8,671 bases of DNA. It comes from an uncultured Butyricicoccus sp. GTDB taxonomy: Bacteria > Bacillota > Clostridia > Oscillospirales > Butyricicoccaceae. Under the pieces are notes generated by a model. It was not told where the DNA came from, made no database searches, and worked only from the letters and a program-made list of their open reading frames with translations. Positions 1-5,237 of the stretch are shown here, piece after piece. Location: NCBI GenBank assembly GCA_900555465.1, contig USLE01000036.1:1-8671 (forward strand), read 5' to 3'. Each line of letters starts with the position of its first letter. Position 1 is the first letter of the stretch. The translations under genes were made by a program, and so were the position numbers.

Positions 1-10
1 ACGTGATATC

Positions 11-53
11 CCTGAAATGAAAGAGCCGCCCGGCGCTTATTGCGCCGGACGGC
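11..53 (-). terminator. Rho-independent terminator of the feo operon
   Basis: A 12-bp stem (25-36 with 42-53) closes a 5-base loop. The only mismatch (C29/A49) becomes a G.U pair on the minus strand, the strand of the upstream genes. On that strand the stem is followed by a T-rich but interrupted run (TCTTTCATTTC). It lies 22 bases past the stop of the last feo-operon gene, the expected place for the operon's end. Confidence 0.8.
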
Positions 54-74
54 CCAAGAGGATGAAAACATGAT

Positions 75-236
75 TTAATCTTTGTGATCCGGAGGCCCCT
101 CCTGATGACAGGATGCACAGCCTCTGCTGCATCCGGAGCAGCCCGAGCAGCCGCCCGACTTGGATTGGCGGATGGTCGAACGCAGGGCGAGCACAACGAC
201 CGCCAGCACGATCAGACCAACAATCAGGGTTGGCAT
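75..236 (-). CDS. FeoB-associated Cys-rich small membrane protein
   Basis: This 53-residue protein has one N-terminal membrane helix (about residues 3-18, nearly all Leu, Ile, Val and Ala). A short basic stretch (Arg19, Arg23, Lys26) follows, then a cytoplasmic-looking Gly/Ser/Cys tail. The five cysteines at 30, 33, 36, 40 and 43 follow a C-x2-C-x2-C-x3-C-x2-C pattern, and the end is polar and charged. The layout matches the FeoB_associated family (PF12669) that follows feoB in many clostridia. Its role is unproven; metal handling or partnership with FeoB is the usual guess, possibly standing in for FeoC. The ATG at 236 has an AAAGGAGG ribosome binding site (246-253) 9 bases upstream. It starts 27 bases after the feoB stop and shares that operon. 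It is short enough to be missed by automatic calling. Confidence 0.88.
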   Translation of the reverse strand: MPTLIVGLIVLAVVVLALRSTIRQSKSGGCSGCSGCSRGCASCHQEGPPDHKD

Positions 237-263
237 ATTGGTTTGCCTCCTTTCCGAAAAATC

Positions 264-2771
264 TTAGCTGTTTGCCTGTACGCTCATCTTGCGCAGGTTC
301 GCACCTTCATCCACCTTGGCCGGCTTGCGGACCAGCAGGTAGATCATGAGCGCCAGTACGATGATAGCCGCGACTGTGCCGATGCCGAACGAAAGCTCGC
401 CCGTGATCAGGCCGCCGAACTGGTAAACCATCAGCGCGATGCAGTATGCAAATACCATCATATACCCAATTGCGAAACAAGTCCAGCGCCAGTTGTTCAT
501 TTCACGCTTGATCGCGCCCATTGCCGCAAAGCACGGCGCGCACAGCAGGTTAAAGCACATGAAGGAATACGCACTGACCGCGGTGAAGGAAGCCGCCAGG
601 TTGCTCCAGATCTCCACGCCGTCCTCAGCGACCTCGGCAAAGCCGAAGATCTGGCCGAAGGTGGCGACAACATTCTCCTTGGCGATCCAGCCGGTAACGG
701 TCGCGACAACCATTTCCCAATTGCCGAAGCCGAGCGGCGCAAAAATCGGTGCGATCACATTGCCGATGCTCGCCATGATGCAGTTGTCGATATTCTCGAC
801 CGCGCCGAACGCGCCGTTCTCCCAGCCGTAGCCCAGCAGGAACCACAGCACGATCGTGGATAGCAGGATGATCGTACCGGCCTTCTTGATGAAGGACCAG
901 CCGCGCTCCCACATCGAGCGGAGCACGTTGACCAGCGTCGGAGTATGATACGCAGGCAGCTCCATGACGAACGGAGCGGGTTCGCCCGCGAACATCTTGA
1001 ACTTCTTGAGCATGATGCCCGAAACGATGATCGCCAGCACGCCGATCACATAGGCCGAGAATGCAACCCAGCCCGCGTTGTCGAACAGCGCGCCCGCAAT
1101 CAGTGCGATGATCGGCAGCTTGGCGCCGCAGGGGATAAAGGTCGTGGTCATGATAGTCATGCGGCGGTCGCGTTCCTGCTCAATGGTACGCGATGCCATG
1201 ACGCCCGGGATGCCGCAGCCCGTGCCAATCAGCATCGGGATGAAGGACTTGCCGGACAGGCCGAACTTGCGGAAGATACGGTCCATGATGAACGCAACGC
1301 GCGCCATATAGCCGCAGTCCTCCAGGATAGCCAGGAAGATGAACAGCACGAGGATCTGCGGCACGAAGCCCAGAACCGCGCCGACACCGGCGACGATGCC
1401 GTCCATGATCAGGCTGTACAGCCAGTCGGCAATGCCGAGGCCGCCCAGCACGTTATCCAGCAGCACCGGGATACCCGGGATGTAGAAGCCATAGTCGCCC
1501 GGGGAGGGTTCCTCTGCGGCAAGCGTGCTTTCAAACACGCCCAGATTGACTTCCTCCGTGGTGACCTCGCCGGTCTCCTCGTCCTCGAACTCGACTGTAC
1601 CGACAACATCCGCAGCCGCCGGATCAGAAGCCAGTGCCATGCCTGCCTGCTCGATAGCTGCAGCATCCGGCTCTTCCGCCTCGATCTGCTCGGTGACTGC
1701 ACTGACGTCCAGACCTTCGCCGGTGGCCGCTTCCAGCCACGCGTCGCGGCGCGCCACATCGTCCTCGTAAGCGGCGGTCGCTTCGTCGTATGCCGCGCGG
1801 CCGATGCCGAGCGGATACCAGCCGTCGCCGAACACGCCGTCGTTCGCCCAGTCGGTCAGGATCGTGCCGACCGAGGTGACCGATACATAGTATACCACAA
1901 ACATCACAAGCGCAAAGATCGGCAGCGCAAGGATGCGGTTGGTCACGATGTGGTCGATCTTGTCGGATACCGTCATGCCGACTTTTTTCTTTTTGACGCA
2001 GGATTTGACAACCCCGGTGATGTACTGGTAACGCGCGTCGGTGATGATGGACTCCGCATCGTCGTCCAGTTCCTCCTCGACCGCGGTGATGATGCTTTCC
2101 AGCTTGTCGCGCACGTCCTGGCTGAAATGGAAGCGTGCGAGCACCTTCTCATCGCGCTCGAACAGCTTGACCGCGAACCAGCGGCGCTGGCCCTCCTCGG
2201 TCACGTCCTTGATAAGGCCGCTGATCTGGCTGAGCGCGTTCTCGATCTCATCGGAAAACTCGTGCTTTGCCGGCGCTGCCGCGCCTGCCGCAGCCTTTTT
2301 GGCCGCCTCCATCAGCTCCCTGGTGCCCCTGCCCTTGAGGGCAGTGGTCTCAACGACCGGCACGCCCAGCGCTGCGGACAGCTTTTTGACGTCGATCGTG
2401 TCGCCGCGCTTGCTGACAATGTCCATCATATTGAGCGCAACAACCACCGGGATGCCCATTTCCAGCAGCTGTGTGGTTAAGTACAAGTTGCGCTCGATGT
2501 TGGATGCATCCACCAGGTTTACGATCACATCCGGCTTTTCGTTCACCAGAAAATCGCGGGTAATGACCTCCTCCAGCGTATATGGAGACAGCGAGTAGAT
2601 GCCCGGCAGGTCGGTAATCCGGATCTCCTTGTCCGCCTTGTAGCGGCCCTCCTTCTTTTCCACGGTAACGCCCGGCCAGTTGCCGACATATTGTGTCGAA
2701 CCGGTCAGGTCGTTGAACATCGTGGTCTTGCCGCTATTCGGGTTTCCGGCAAGCGCCAAACGAATCGACAT
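264..2771 (-). CDS. feoB: Ferrous iron transport protein B (FeoB), with a long acidic extracellular insertion
   Basis: This 835-residue protein is the GTP-dependent Fe2+ transporter of the inner membrane. The N-terminal G domain shows G1 GNPNSGKT (9-16), a G2 Thr in GVTVE (34-38), G3 DLPG (54-57), G4 NMMD (114-117) and a G5-like TTALKG (142-147). The helical regulatory domain follows, then the membrane part from about residue 279. Conserved permease motifs are GTGCGIPG (516-523), FIPCGAKLP (545-553), GWIAKE (694-699) and LCAPC (743-747). The protein is longer than E. coli FeoB (773 residues) largely because of an acidic loop of about 115 residues after the first membrane helix. The start at 2771 is chosen because an AAAGGGG site lies just upstream; an in-frame ATG at 2801 sits inside a palindromic operator and has no such site. 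It lies in the operon feoA-feoA-feoB-small Cys-rich protein, and iron repression is likely. Confidence 0.97.
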   Translation of the reverse strand: MSIRLALAGNPNSGKTTMFNDLTGSTQYVGNWPGVTVEKKEGRYKADKEIRITDLPGIYSLSPYTLEEVITRDFLVNEKPDVIVNLVDASNIERNLYLTTQLLEMGIPVVVALNMMDIVSKRGDTIDVKKLSAALGVPVVETTALKGRGTRELMEAAKKAAAGAAAPAKHEFSDEIENALSQISGLIKDVTEEGQRRWFAVKLFERDEKVLARFHFSQDVRDKLESIITAVEEELDDDAESIITDARYQYITGVVKSCVKKKKVGMTVSDKIDHIVTNRILALPIFALVMFVVYYVSVTSVGTILTDWANDGVFGDGWYPLGIGRAAYDEATAAYEDDVARRDAWLEAATGEGLDVSAVTEQIEAEEPDAAAIEQAGMALASDPAAADVVGTVEFEDEETGEVTTEEVNLGVFESTLAAEEPSPGDYGFYIPGIPVLLDNVLGGLGIADWLYSLIMDGIVAGVGAVLGFVPQILVLFIFLAILEDCGYMARVAFIMDRIFRKFGLSGKSFIPMLIGTGCGIPGVMASRTIEQERDRRMTIMTTTFIPCGAKLPIIALIAGALFDNAGWVAFSAYVIGVLAIIVSGIMLKKFKMFAGEPAPFVMELPAYHTPTLVNVLRSMWERGWSFIKKAGTIILLSTIVLWFLLGYGWENGAFGAVENIDNCIMASIGNVIAPIFAPLGFGNWEMVVATVTGWIAKENVVATFGQIFGFAEVAEDGVEIWSNLAASFTAVSAYSFMCFNLLCAPCFAAMGAIKREMNNWRWTCFAIGYMMVFAYCIALMVYQFGGLITGELSFGIGTVAAIIVLALMIYLLVRKPAKVDEGANLRKMSVQANS

Positions 2772-2793
2772 GTTGTTTCCCCTTTCTATATTG

Positions 2794-2809
2794 ATTAGCA
2801 TTTGCTAAC
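2794..2809. promoter_or_regulatory. Palindromic operator-like site between the second feoA and feoB
   Basis: TTAGCA and TGCTAA arms (2795-2800 and 2803-2808) are perfect around a TT centre, and the core differs by one base from the site at 5124-5139. It sits 23 bases before the feoB start, inside the operon. Aligned with the other sites, the flanking -35-like (TCTGCA) and -10-like (TAATCA) hexamers are weak. It may control an internal feoB promoter or act as an extra repressor site on the operon. Confidence 0.6.
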
Positions 2810-2834
2810 CCCTGTGCAGAAAAATATCGTACTT

Positions 2835-3056
2835 TTAATCGACCAGAATACGTTCCGCGTCCGCCTTGCGCAGCGAAAGCTCATAGCCGCGCACGGTCAC
2901 CTCGATCGGATCGCCCAGCGGAGCCACCTTGCGCACGAAAACCTCAGCGCCTCGGGTGATGCCCATATCCATGATGCGGCGGCGGGTCGCGCCCTCCCCC
3001 TCGATCTTACGCACGGTAACGGTCGAGCCGCAGGGCGTGTTCCTCAGATTGCTCAT
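2835..3056 (-). CDS. feoA: FeoA family protein (second copy)
   Basis: This 73-residue protein is one small SH3-like FeoA domain. The family core runs from the basic RRRIMDMG (25-32), a turn with RGAEV, then APLGDPIEV (45-53) and VRGYELSLRK (55-64). FeoA proteins are cytoplasmic partners needed for FeoB function, thought to act on its N-terminal domain. The start at 3056 is chosen because AAGGGGG (3068-3074) lies 11 bases upstream. A longer open frame back to 3296 is only the shadow of the neighbouring feoA. The stop of the first feoA overlaps this ribosome binding site, so translation of the two is probably coupled. Of the two copies this one is closer to the textbook FeoA sequence. Confidence 0.93.
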   Translation of the reverse strand: MSNLRNTPCGSTVTVRKIEGEGATRRRIMDMGITRGAEVFVRKVAPLGDPIEVTVRGYELSLRKADAERILVD

Positions 3057-3073
3057 TTTTTGCGTTTCCCCCT

Positions 3074-3283
3074 TCAGACCATAATCCGCGACGCCATCTT
3101 CTGCGAAATTGCGACGCGTGTATCCTTCACCGAAACGATCAGGTTGCCCGCCAGGGACGAGACGACCGAAACCGTTGCACCCTCGACAAAGCCGAGGTTC
3201 TGCAAAAACTGTCTGGTTTGATCCTTCCCCCGGATGGACTTGACCGTGGTTTCCACGCCGGTATCCATCATTGTCAGCGGCAT
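3074..3283 (-). CDS. feoA: FeoA family protein (first gene of the feo operon)
   Basis: This 69-residue FeoA domain protein has the family pattern FLQNLGFVEGATV (26-38), a Gly-Asn turn (GNLIVSV, 46-52), then VAISQKMASRIMV at the C-terminus (57-69). The last segment packs as the final strand and helix of the SH3-like fold. It differs clearly from the adjacent second FeoA, so the pair is an old duplication or two specialised partners, not a recent copy. The ATG at 3283 has an AGAAGGAG site (3296-3303) upstream. Met5 and Met6 are possible alternative starts but sit further from that site. The leader from the predicted transcription start is about 80 bases and contains a perfect 16-bp palindrome. 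Confidence 0.92.
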   Translation of the reverse strand: MPLTMMDTGVETTVKSIRGKDQTRQFLQNLGFVEGATVSVVSSLAGNLIVSVKDTRVAISQKMASRIMV

Positions 3284-3338
3284 GATAATGATCCACTCCT
3301 TCTGTATCGTCAGTAAAGTTAAAACAAACTCAAGGGCG

Positions 3339-3354
3339 GTTAGAGCGCTCTAAC
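3339..3354. promoter_or_regulatory. Perfect 16-bp palindrome in the feo leader, probable operator
   Basis: GTTAGAGCGCTCTAAC reads the same on both strands. It shares the GTTAG-N6-CTAAC frame with the site at 5124-5139 although the six central bases differ, which points to protein recognition of the outer half-sites. It lies 9-24 bases downstream of the predicted transcription start of the feo operon, where a bound repressor would block initiation or early elongation. Confidence 0.7.
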
Positions 3355-3369
3355 TCCCCTTTTGCTTGA

Positions 3370-3398
3370 AGTTTACCACTGCTAACCACCTTTGTCAA
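3370..3398 (-). promoter_or_regulatory. Promoter of the feoA-feoA-feoB operon
   Basis: On the minus strand a perfect TTGACA (3393-3398) is separated by 17 bases from TAAACT (3370-3375), which matches the -10 consensus at four of six bases. Initiation is expected near 3363, about 80 bases before the first feoA. The spacer contains a half-conserved operator (3371-3386). The same layout occurs at the DUF3793-flavodoxin promoter (5122-5150), where the bases around TGCTAACC and TGTCAAGC on the plus strand are also shared. Confidence 0.75.
3371..3386. promoter_or_regulatory. Degenerate operator inside the feo promoter spacer
   Basis: GTTTACCACTGCTAAC keeps one intact half-site (CTAAC) and a decayed partner compared with GTTAG-N6-CTAAC. 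It overlaps the -10 box and the adjoining spacer, the same position as the perfect site at the other iron promoter. Its centre is 32 bp from the centre of the perfect palindrome at 3339-3354, about three helical turns, so two repressor units could sit on the same face. Confidence 0.55.
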
Positions 3399-3441
3399 GC
3401 GCAGTCAGTGAACTTTGGCAAAACGCACGAAGCGCAGGGCA

Positions 3442-3457
3442 GTTTGCCGCTGCTAAT
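3442..3457. promoter_or_regulatory. Upstream operator-like copy (feo region)
   Basis: GTTTGCCGCTGCTAAT matches the site at 3371-3386 at 13 of 16 positions and lies 71 bp from it. No similarity extends beyond this stretch and no -35 box stands at the matching distance. If bound, it would be an auxiliary site upstream of the feo promoter. It could also be chance, since only one half-site is intact. Confidence 0.35.
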
Positions 3458-3493
3458 TCGTCGTAGTGCACGCTTTGTCTCCGGGCAGGAGGA

Positions 3494-3527
3494 AGCCCGC
3501 GGCCGTTGTTCCGGACAGCCGCGGGCT
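3494..3527 (-). terminator. GC-rich hairpin upstream of the feo promoter, possible terminator
   Basis: AGCCCGCGGC (3494-3503) pairs perfectly with GCCGCGGGCT (3518-3527) around a 14-base loop. On the minus strand it is followed by TTCCTCCT, a poor U-tract. It is the last strong stem before the feo promoter, so it may end read-through transcription from the flavodoxin operon or from the stem-loop array upstream. The weak tail makes the terminator call uncertain. Confidence 0.5.
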
Positions 3528-3557
3528 CATGTTATGTTGGGCATACCGGGCAGTATA

Positions 3558-3799
3558 CCCTGGGGTCTCCCCCGGGACAAGAAAGGATATTTGTATCATA
3601 ACCGCCGCCGTCGCGGCAGGTATGACCGAGGTAGTCGATCAAAACTACAGTTTTGATCGAGAGGACACACCGCGCAGGGCGCGGATGTGTCTAATGCTTC
3701 GAAAAGTTCCGCGAAGCGAAACTTTTCTCCGCTCTTGTATCAAAACGCACGCACATGTCGCGCGTTTTGATGGTTTTCTGCGGTGAGACGCAGAAAACC
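3558..3799 (-). other. Chain of seven adjacent stem-loops in a gene-free region; candidate structured RNA or repeat element
   Basis: Seven stem-loops follow one another: 3558-3576 (8-bp stem, one mismatch, TCT loop), 3596-3625 (13 positions, two mismatches), 3635-3660 (12-bp perfect), 3665-3690 (11 bp, bulged A3685), 3701-3727 (12 positions, one mismatch), 3739-3771 (13 positions, one mismatch) and 3772-3799 (11-bp perfect). Two of them share an ATCAAAAC/GTTTTGAT stem. The three C/A-type mismatches (3603/3618, 3709/3719, 3749/3761) are G.U pairs on the minus strand and unpaired on the plus strand, suggesting a minus-strand RNA. No tRNA, CRISPR or known riboswitch pattern was recognised. It could be part of the flavodoxin operon's 3' end, a separate RNA, or a dispersed palindromic element. 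A further GC-rich stretch (3807-3831) separates it from the flavodoxin gene. Confidence 0.6.
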
Positions 3800-3844
3800 T
3801 ATTGATTGCGCGCGGCGCGCTGCGCGGCGCGGGATATTGGCAGA

Positions 3845-4276
3845 TTAATATGCGGCGAAGCCCTTGCCGAACTCCCTGCACTTGTCGAGTGCATCCGCGT
3901 CCGGGGTCTCGTTGACCATCAGGCCCTCGTCGGTATAGATATTGGCGTTCGCGTCATTGGTGCGCTGTACCCAGTCGCGCATCCACTGGCCGTCGCCCCA
4001 GCCGTAGGAGCCGAACAGCGCGACCTTGCGGCCCGCGAGCTTGCTTTCCAGCTCGGTGAAGAACGGGTCGAACTCGCTCTCCTCGAGCACCTCGGCGCCC
4101 ATCGCCGGGCAGCCCAGCGCGAGCTTGTTATATTTCGCAGCGTCGGCGGCGCTTACATCCGCCACGTTCAGCAGATCGCACTCCATGCCGCCCTCGCGGA
4201 TGCCGTCCGCGATCGCGTTCGCCATCTGCTCGGTATTGCCGGTCTGGCTCCAAAAAATTACTGCTGCTTTACTCAT
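3845..4276 (-). CDS. Flavodoxin (short-chain, clostridial type)
   Basis: This 143-residue cytoplasmic FMN protein is a low-potential electron carrier that replaces ferredoxin when iron is scarce. The phosphate-binding loop SQTGNTE (10-16) follows the first strand. The second FMN loop is LGCPAMG (54-60), with an EVLEESEF segment after it. The third is GSYGWGDGQWM (89-99), whose aromatic residues are placed to stack on the isoalloxazine ring. The length is typical of short-chain flavodoxins. The ATG at 4276 has AGGAGG (4288-4293) 11 bases upstream; an in-frame TTG at 4285 would be only two bases from that site and is rejected. It follows the DUF3793 gene by 49 bases and shares its promoter, which carries operators like those of the feo operon. 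Iron repression therefore fits. Confidence 0.95.
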   Translation of the reverse strand: MSKAAVIFWSQTGNTEQMANAIADGIREGGMECDLLNVADVSAADAAKYNKLALGCPAMGAEVLEESEFDPFFTELESKLAGRKVALFGSYGWGDGQWMRDWVQRTNDANANIYTDEGLMVNETPDADALDKCREFGKGFAAY

Positions 4277-4325
4277 TTCGGTCAAAACCTCCTGTTGTCT
4301 GTTAAATCATATATCGCTATGCGCG

Positions 4326-4889
4326 TTATGCCGCGGCAAACACCTCGAGCAGCGTTTCACCCTGCTCGACGCGTCTGGTCACCGCATGGCATACCCGCGA
4401 CAGGCGGGCAAATAAACGGGATGCGGCTTCCGCGTCGCCGTATACCTTCCAGTAGCCGCTCAGCTTACAGCCGCGGCCCTGGTAGCGGATAAAGCCGACC
4501 ACATCCTCAATCGGATAGCCAAGGAACAAGCCGATCTCATGCGGGAACCCGTCGCTCAGTGCGATGCGGCGCTTGAGCATTTTGAGCTGCTCCGCAAGCG
4601 ACTGCCCGGCCGGGTAGCCGAACTGCAGGAGTACACGCTGCACAGCCGCATCCGCCAGCCGGCGTTCCAGTTGTGCTTTGTGGTACACCATCAGCAGAAA
4701 ACGTCCCTTGCAGGCGCATACGATCTCAAAATGCAGATCCCGGGACGCAAATGCCGCGCGGTAGCGCACAAGGCGCTGCGGCAGGTCAGGATACAGTGTT
4801 CTGTCGCAGGAAACCAGGCTTGCAGGCTTGATCCCGGCAAGCGTCGGCGAGCAATACGCCGCCAGCAGCCGGTCGAGTTGATTTTGCAT
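4326..4889 (-). CDS. DUF3793 family protein
   Basis: This 187-residue soluble protein of unknown function is recognised as DUF3793 (PF12672). The hallmark is the HEIGLFLGYPIEDVVGFI block at about 116-133, followed by a CKLSGYWKVYGD segment (141-152). The N-terminal half contains two cysteines in IVCACKGR (56-63). No signal peptide or membrane helix is visible. The ATG at 4889 has AGGAGGT (4901-4907) 11 bases upstream. It is the first gene before flavodoxin, under a promoter with the same operator architecture as the feo operon. A role in iron limitation or haem/iron handling is therefore inferred from context; the sequence itself does not show a reaction. Confidence 0.85.
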   Translation of the reverse strand: MQNQLDRLLAAYCSPTLAGIKPASLVSCDRTLYPDLPQRLVRYRAAFASRDLHFEIVCACKGRFLLMVYHKAQLERRLADAAVQRVLLQFGYPAGQSLAEQLKMLKRRIALSDGFPHEIGLFLGYPIEDVVGFIRYQGRGCKLSGYWKVYGDAEAASRLFARLSRVCHAVTRRVEQGETLLEVFAAA

Positions 4890-5115
4890 GAAGCTGATGC
4901 ACCTCCTGTTCCCCAGTATCTGCGATTTTGTTTCCGCTTATCCCTTTCCGAACGGTGCGGCCGCGGTTAGCCATACGGCCGCGCCGTCCTGAAGGTCTGT
5001 TCTGTTCGGATGAATGCGCAAAATACAGAGGAAGCTGTTGTATGTTATGCAGCGCCGCCCCGTTCCGCGTGGGCAGCGCCGGTCATCGGGCGTATCAGTA
5101 AGCCTCGGCTAACCT
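4890..5115 (-). other. Long untranslated leader of the DUF3793-flavodoxin operon
   Basis: About 225 bases separate the predicted transcription start (near 5115) from the DUF3793 start. No convincing gene lies here on either strand. Visible structure includes a stem (4954-4963 with 4976-4985, one mismatch) whose 12-base loop carries a lone GGTTAGCC operator half-site (4965-4972), and a direct repeat GCAGCGCC at 5049-5056 and 5073-5080. The length is unusual compared with the roughly 80-base feo leader, so post-transcriptional control is possible but not shown. Confidence 0.4.
5098..5113. promoter_or_regulatory. Second operator at the DUF3793-flavodoxin promoter
   Basis: GTAAGCCTCGGCTAAC matches the GTTAG-N6-CTAAC frame at nine of its ten defined positions, with inner C/G bases also symmetric. 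Its centre is 26 bp from the perfect site at 5124-5139. It lies at and just after the predicted start of transcription, as the palindrome at 3339-3354 does downstream of the feo promoter. Confidence 0.6.
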
Positions 5116-5121
5116 GAATAT

Positions 5122-5150
5122 AAGTTAGCATATGCTAACCAAAATGTCAA
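5122..5150 (-). promoter_or_regulatory. Promoter of the DUF3793-flavodoxin operon
   Basis: On the minus strand a perfect TTGACA (5145-5150) is followed after 17 bases by TAACTT (5122-5127), a weak -10 box (three of six). The perfect palindrome 5124-5139 fills the spacer and overlaps the -10. The -35 lies only 34 bases past the base of the nitroreductase terminator stem on the minus strand, so the two units are separately transcribed. Confidence 0.65.
5124..5139. promoter_or_regulatory. Perfect 16-bp operator palindrome, probable metal-repressor site
   Basis: GTTAGCATATGCTAAC is perfectly symmetric and sits between the -35 and -10 boxes, so a bound protein would exclude RNA polymerase. It resembles sites of DtxR-family metal repressors in having GTTAG/CTAAC half-sites, but the six-base gap differs from the classic DtxR/IdeR box. 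The repressor is not encoded in this window. Confidence 0.75.
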
Positions 5151-5183
5151 GCACTTTCCGCGATTTTTTCACAAAATATTTTT

Positions 5184-5224
5184 GCCATAAAACAGAAACG
5201 CACCCGCCAAACGGCGGGTGCGTT
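5184..5224 (-). terminator. Rho-independent terminator of the nitroreductase gene
   Basis: A perfect 12-bp stem (5197-5208 with 5213-5224) closes an AAAC/GTTT loop and on the minus strand runs into TCTGTTTTATGG. It begins 13 bases past the nitroreductase stop and separates that gene from the iron-linked promoter downstream. Confidence 0.9.
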
Positions 5225-5237
5225 CTATCTTGCGCCA

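Noticed and set aside
945..2480. Long plus-strand open frame (511 codons) opposite feoB
   Set aside because: It is exactly antisense to a clear FeoB. Its length follows from the G/C-rich third positions of feoB, and its translation is His/Arg/Asp-rich without family motifs.
2835..3296. 153-codon reading of the second feoA with an N-terminal extension
   Set aside because: The extension is the other-frame shadow of the first feoA. The family alignment and an AAGGGGG site place the start at 3056.
3284..3362. Metal riboswitch (NiCo/czcD type) in the feo leader
   Set aside because: The leader is only about 80 bases and is dominated by one palindrome better explained as a protein operator. I could not recognise a riboswitch core, although a covariance search would settle it.
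3366..3786. Plus-strand open frames of 96 and 106 codons in the region between the iron operons
   Set aside because: They run through the feo promoter, operators and successive stem-loops, have no good ribosome binding site, and their composition follows the hairpins rather than a protein.
3596..3799. CRISPR array
   Set aside because: The elements are inverted repeats of differing sequence, not identical direct repeats with regular unique spacers, and no cas gene is nearby.
4786..4974. 62-codon minus-strand frame starting in the DUF3793 leader
   Set aside because: It overlaps DUF3793 out of frame, lacks a ribosome binding site and has no family pattern.
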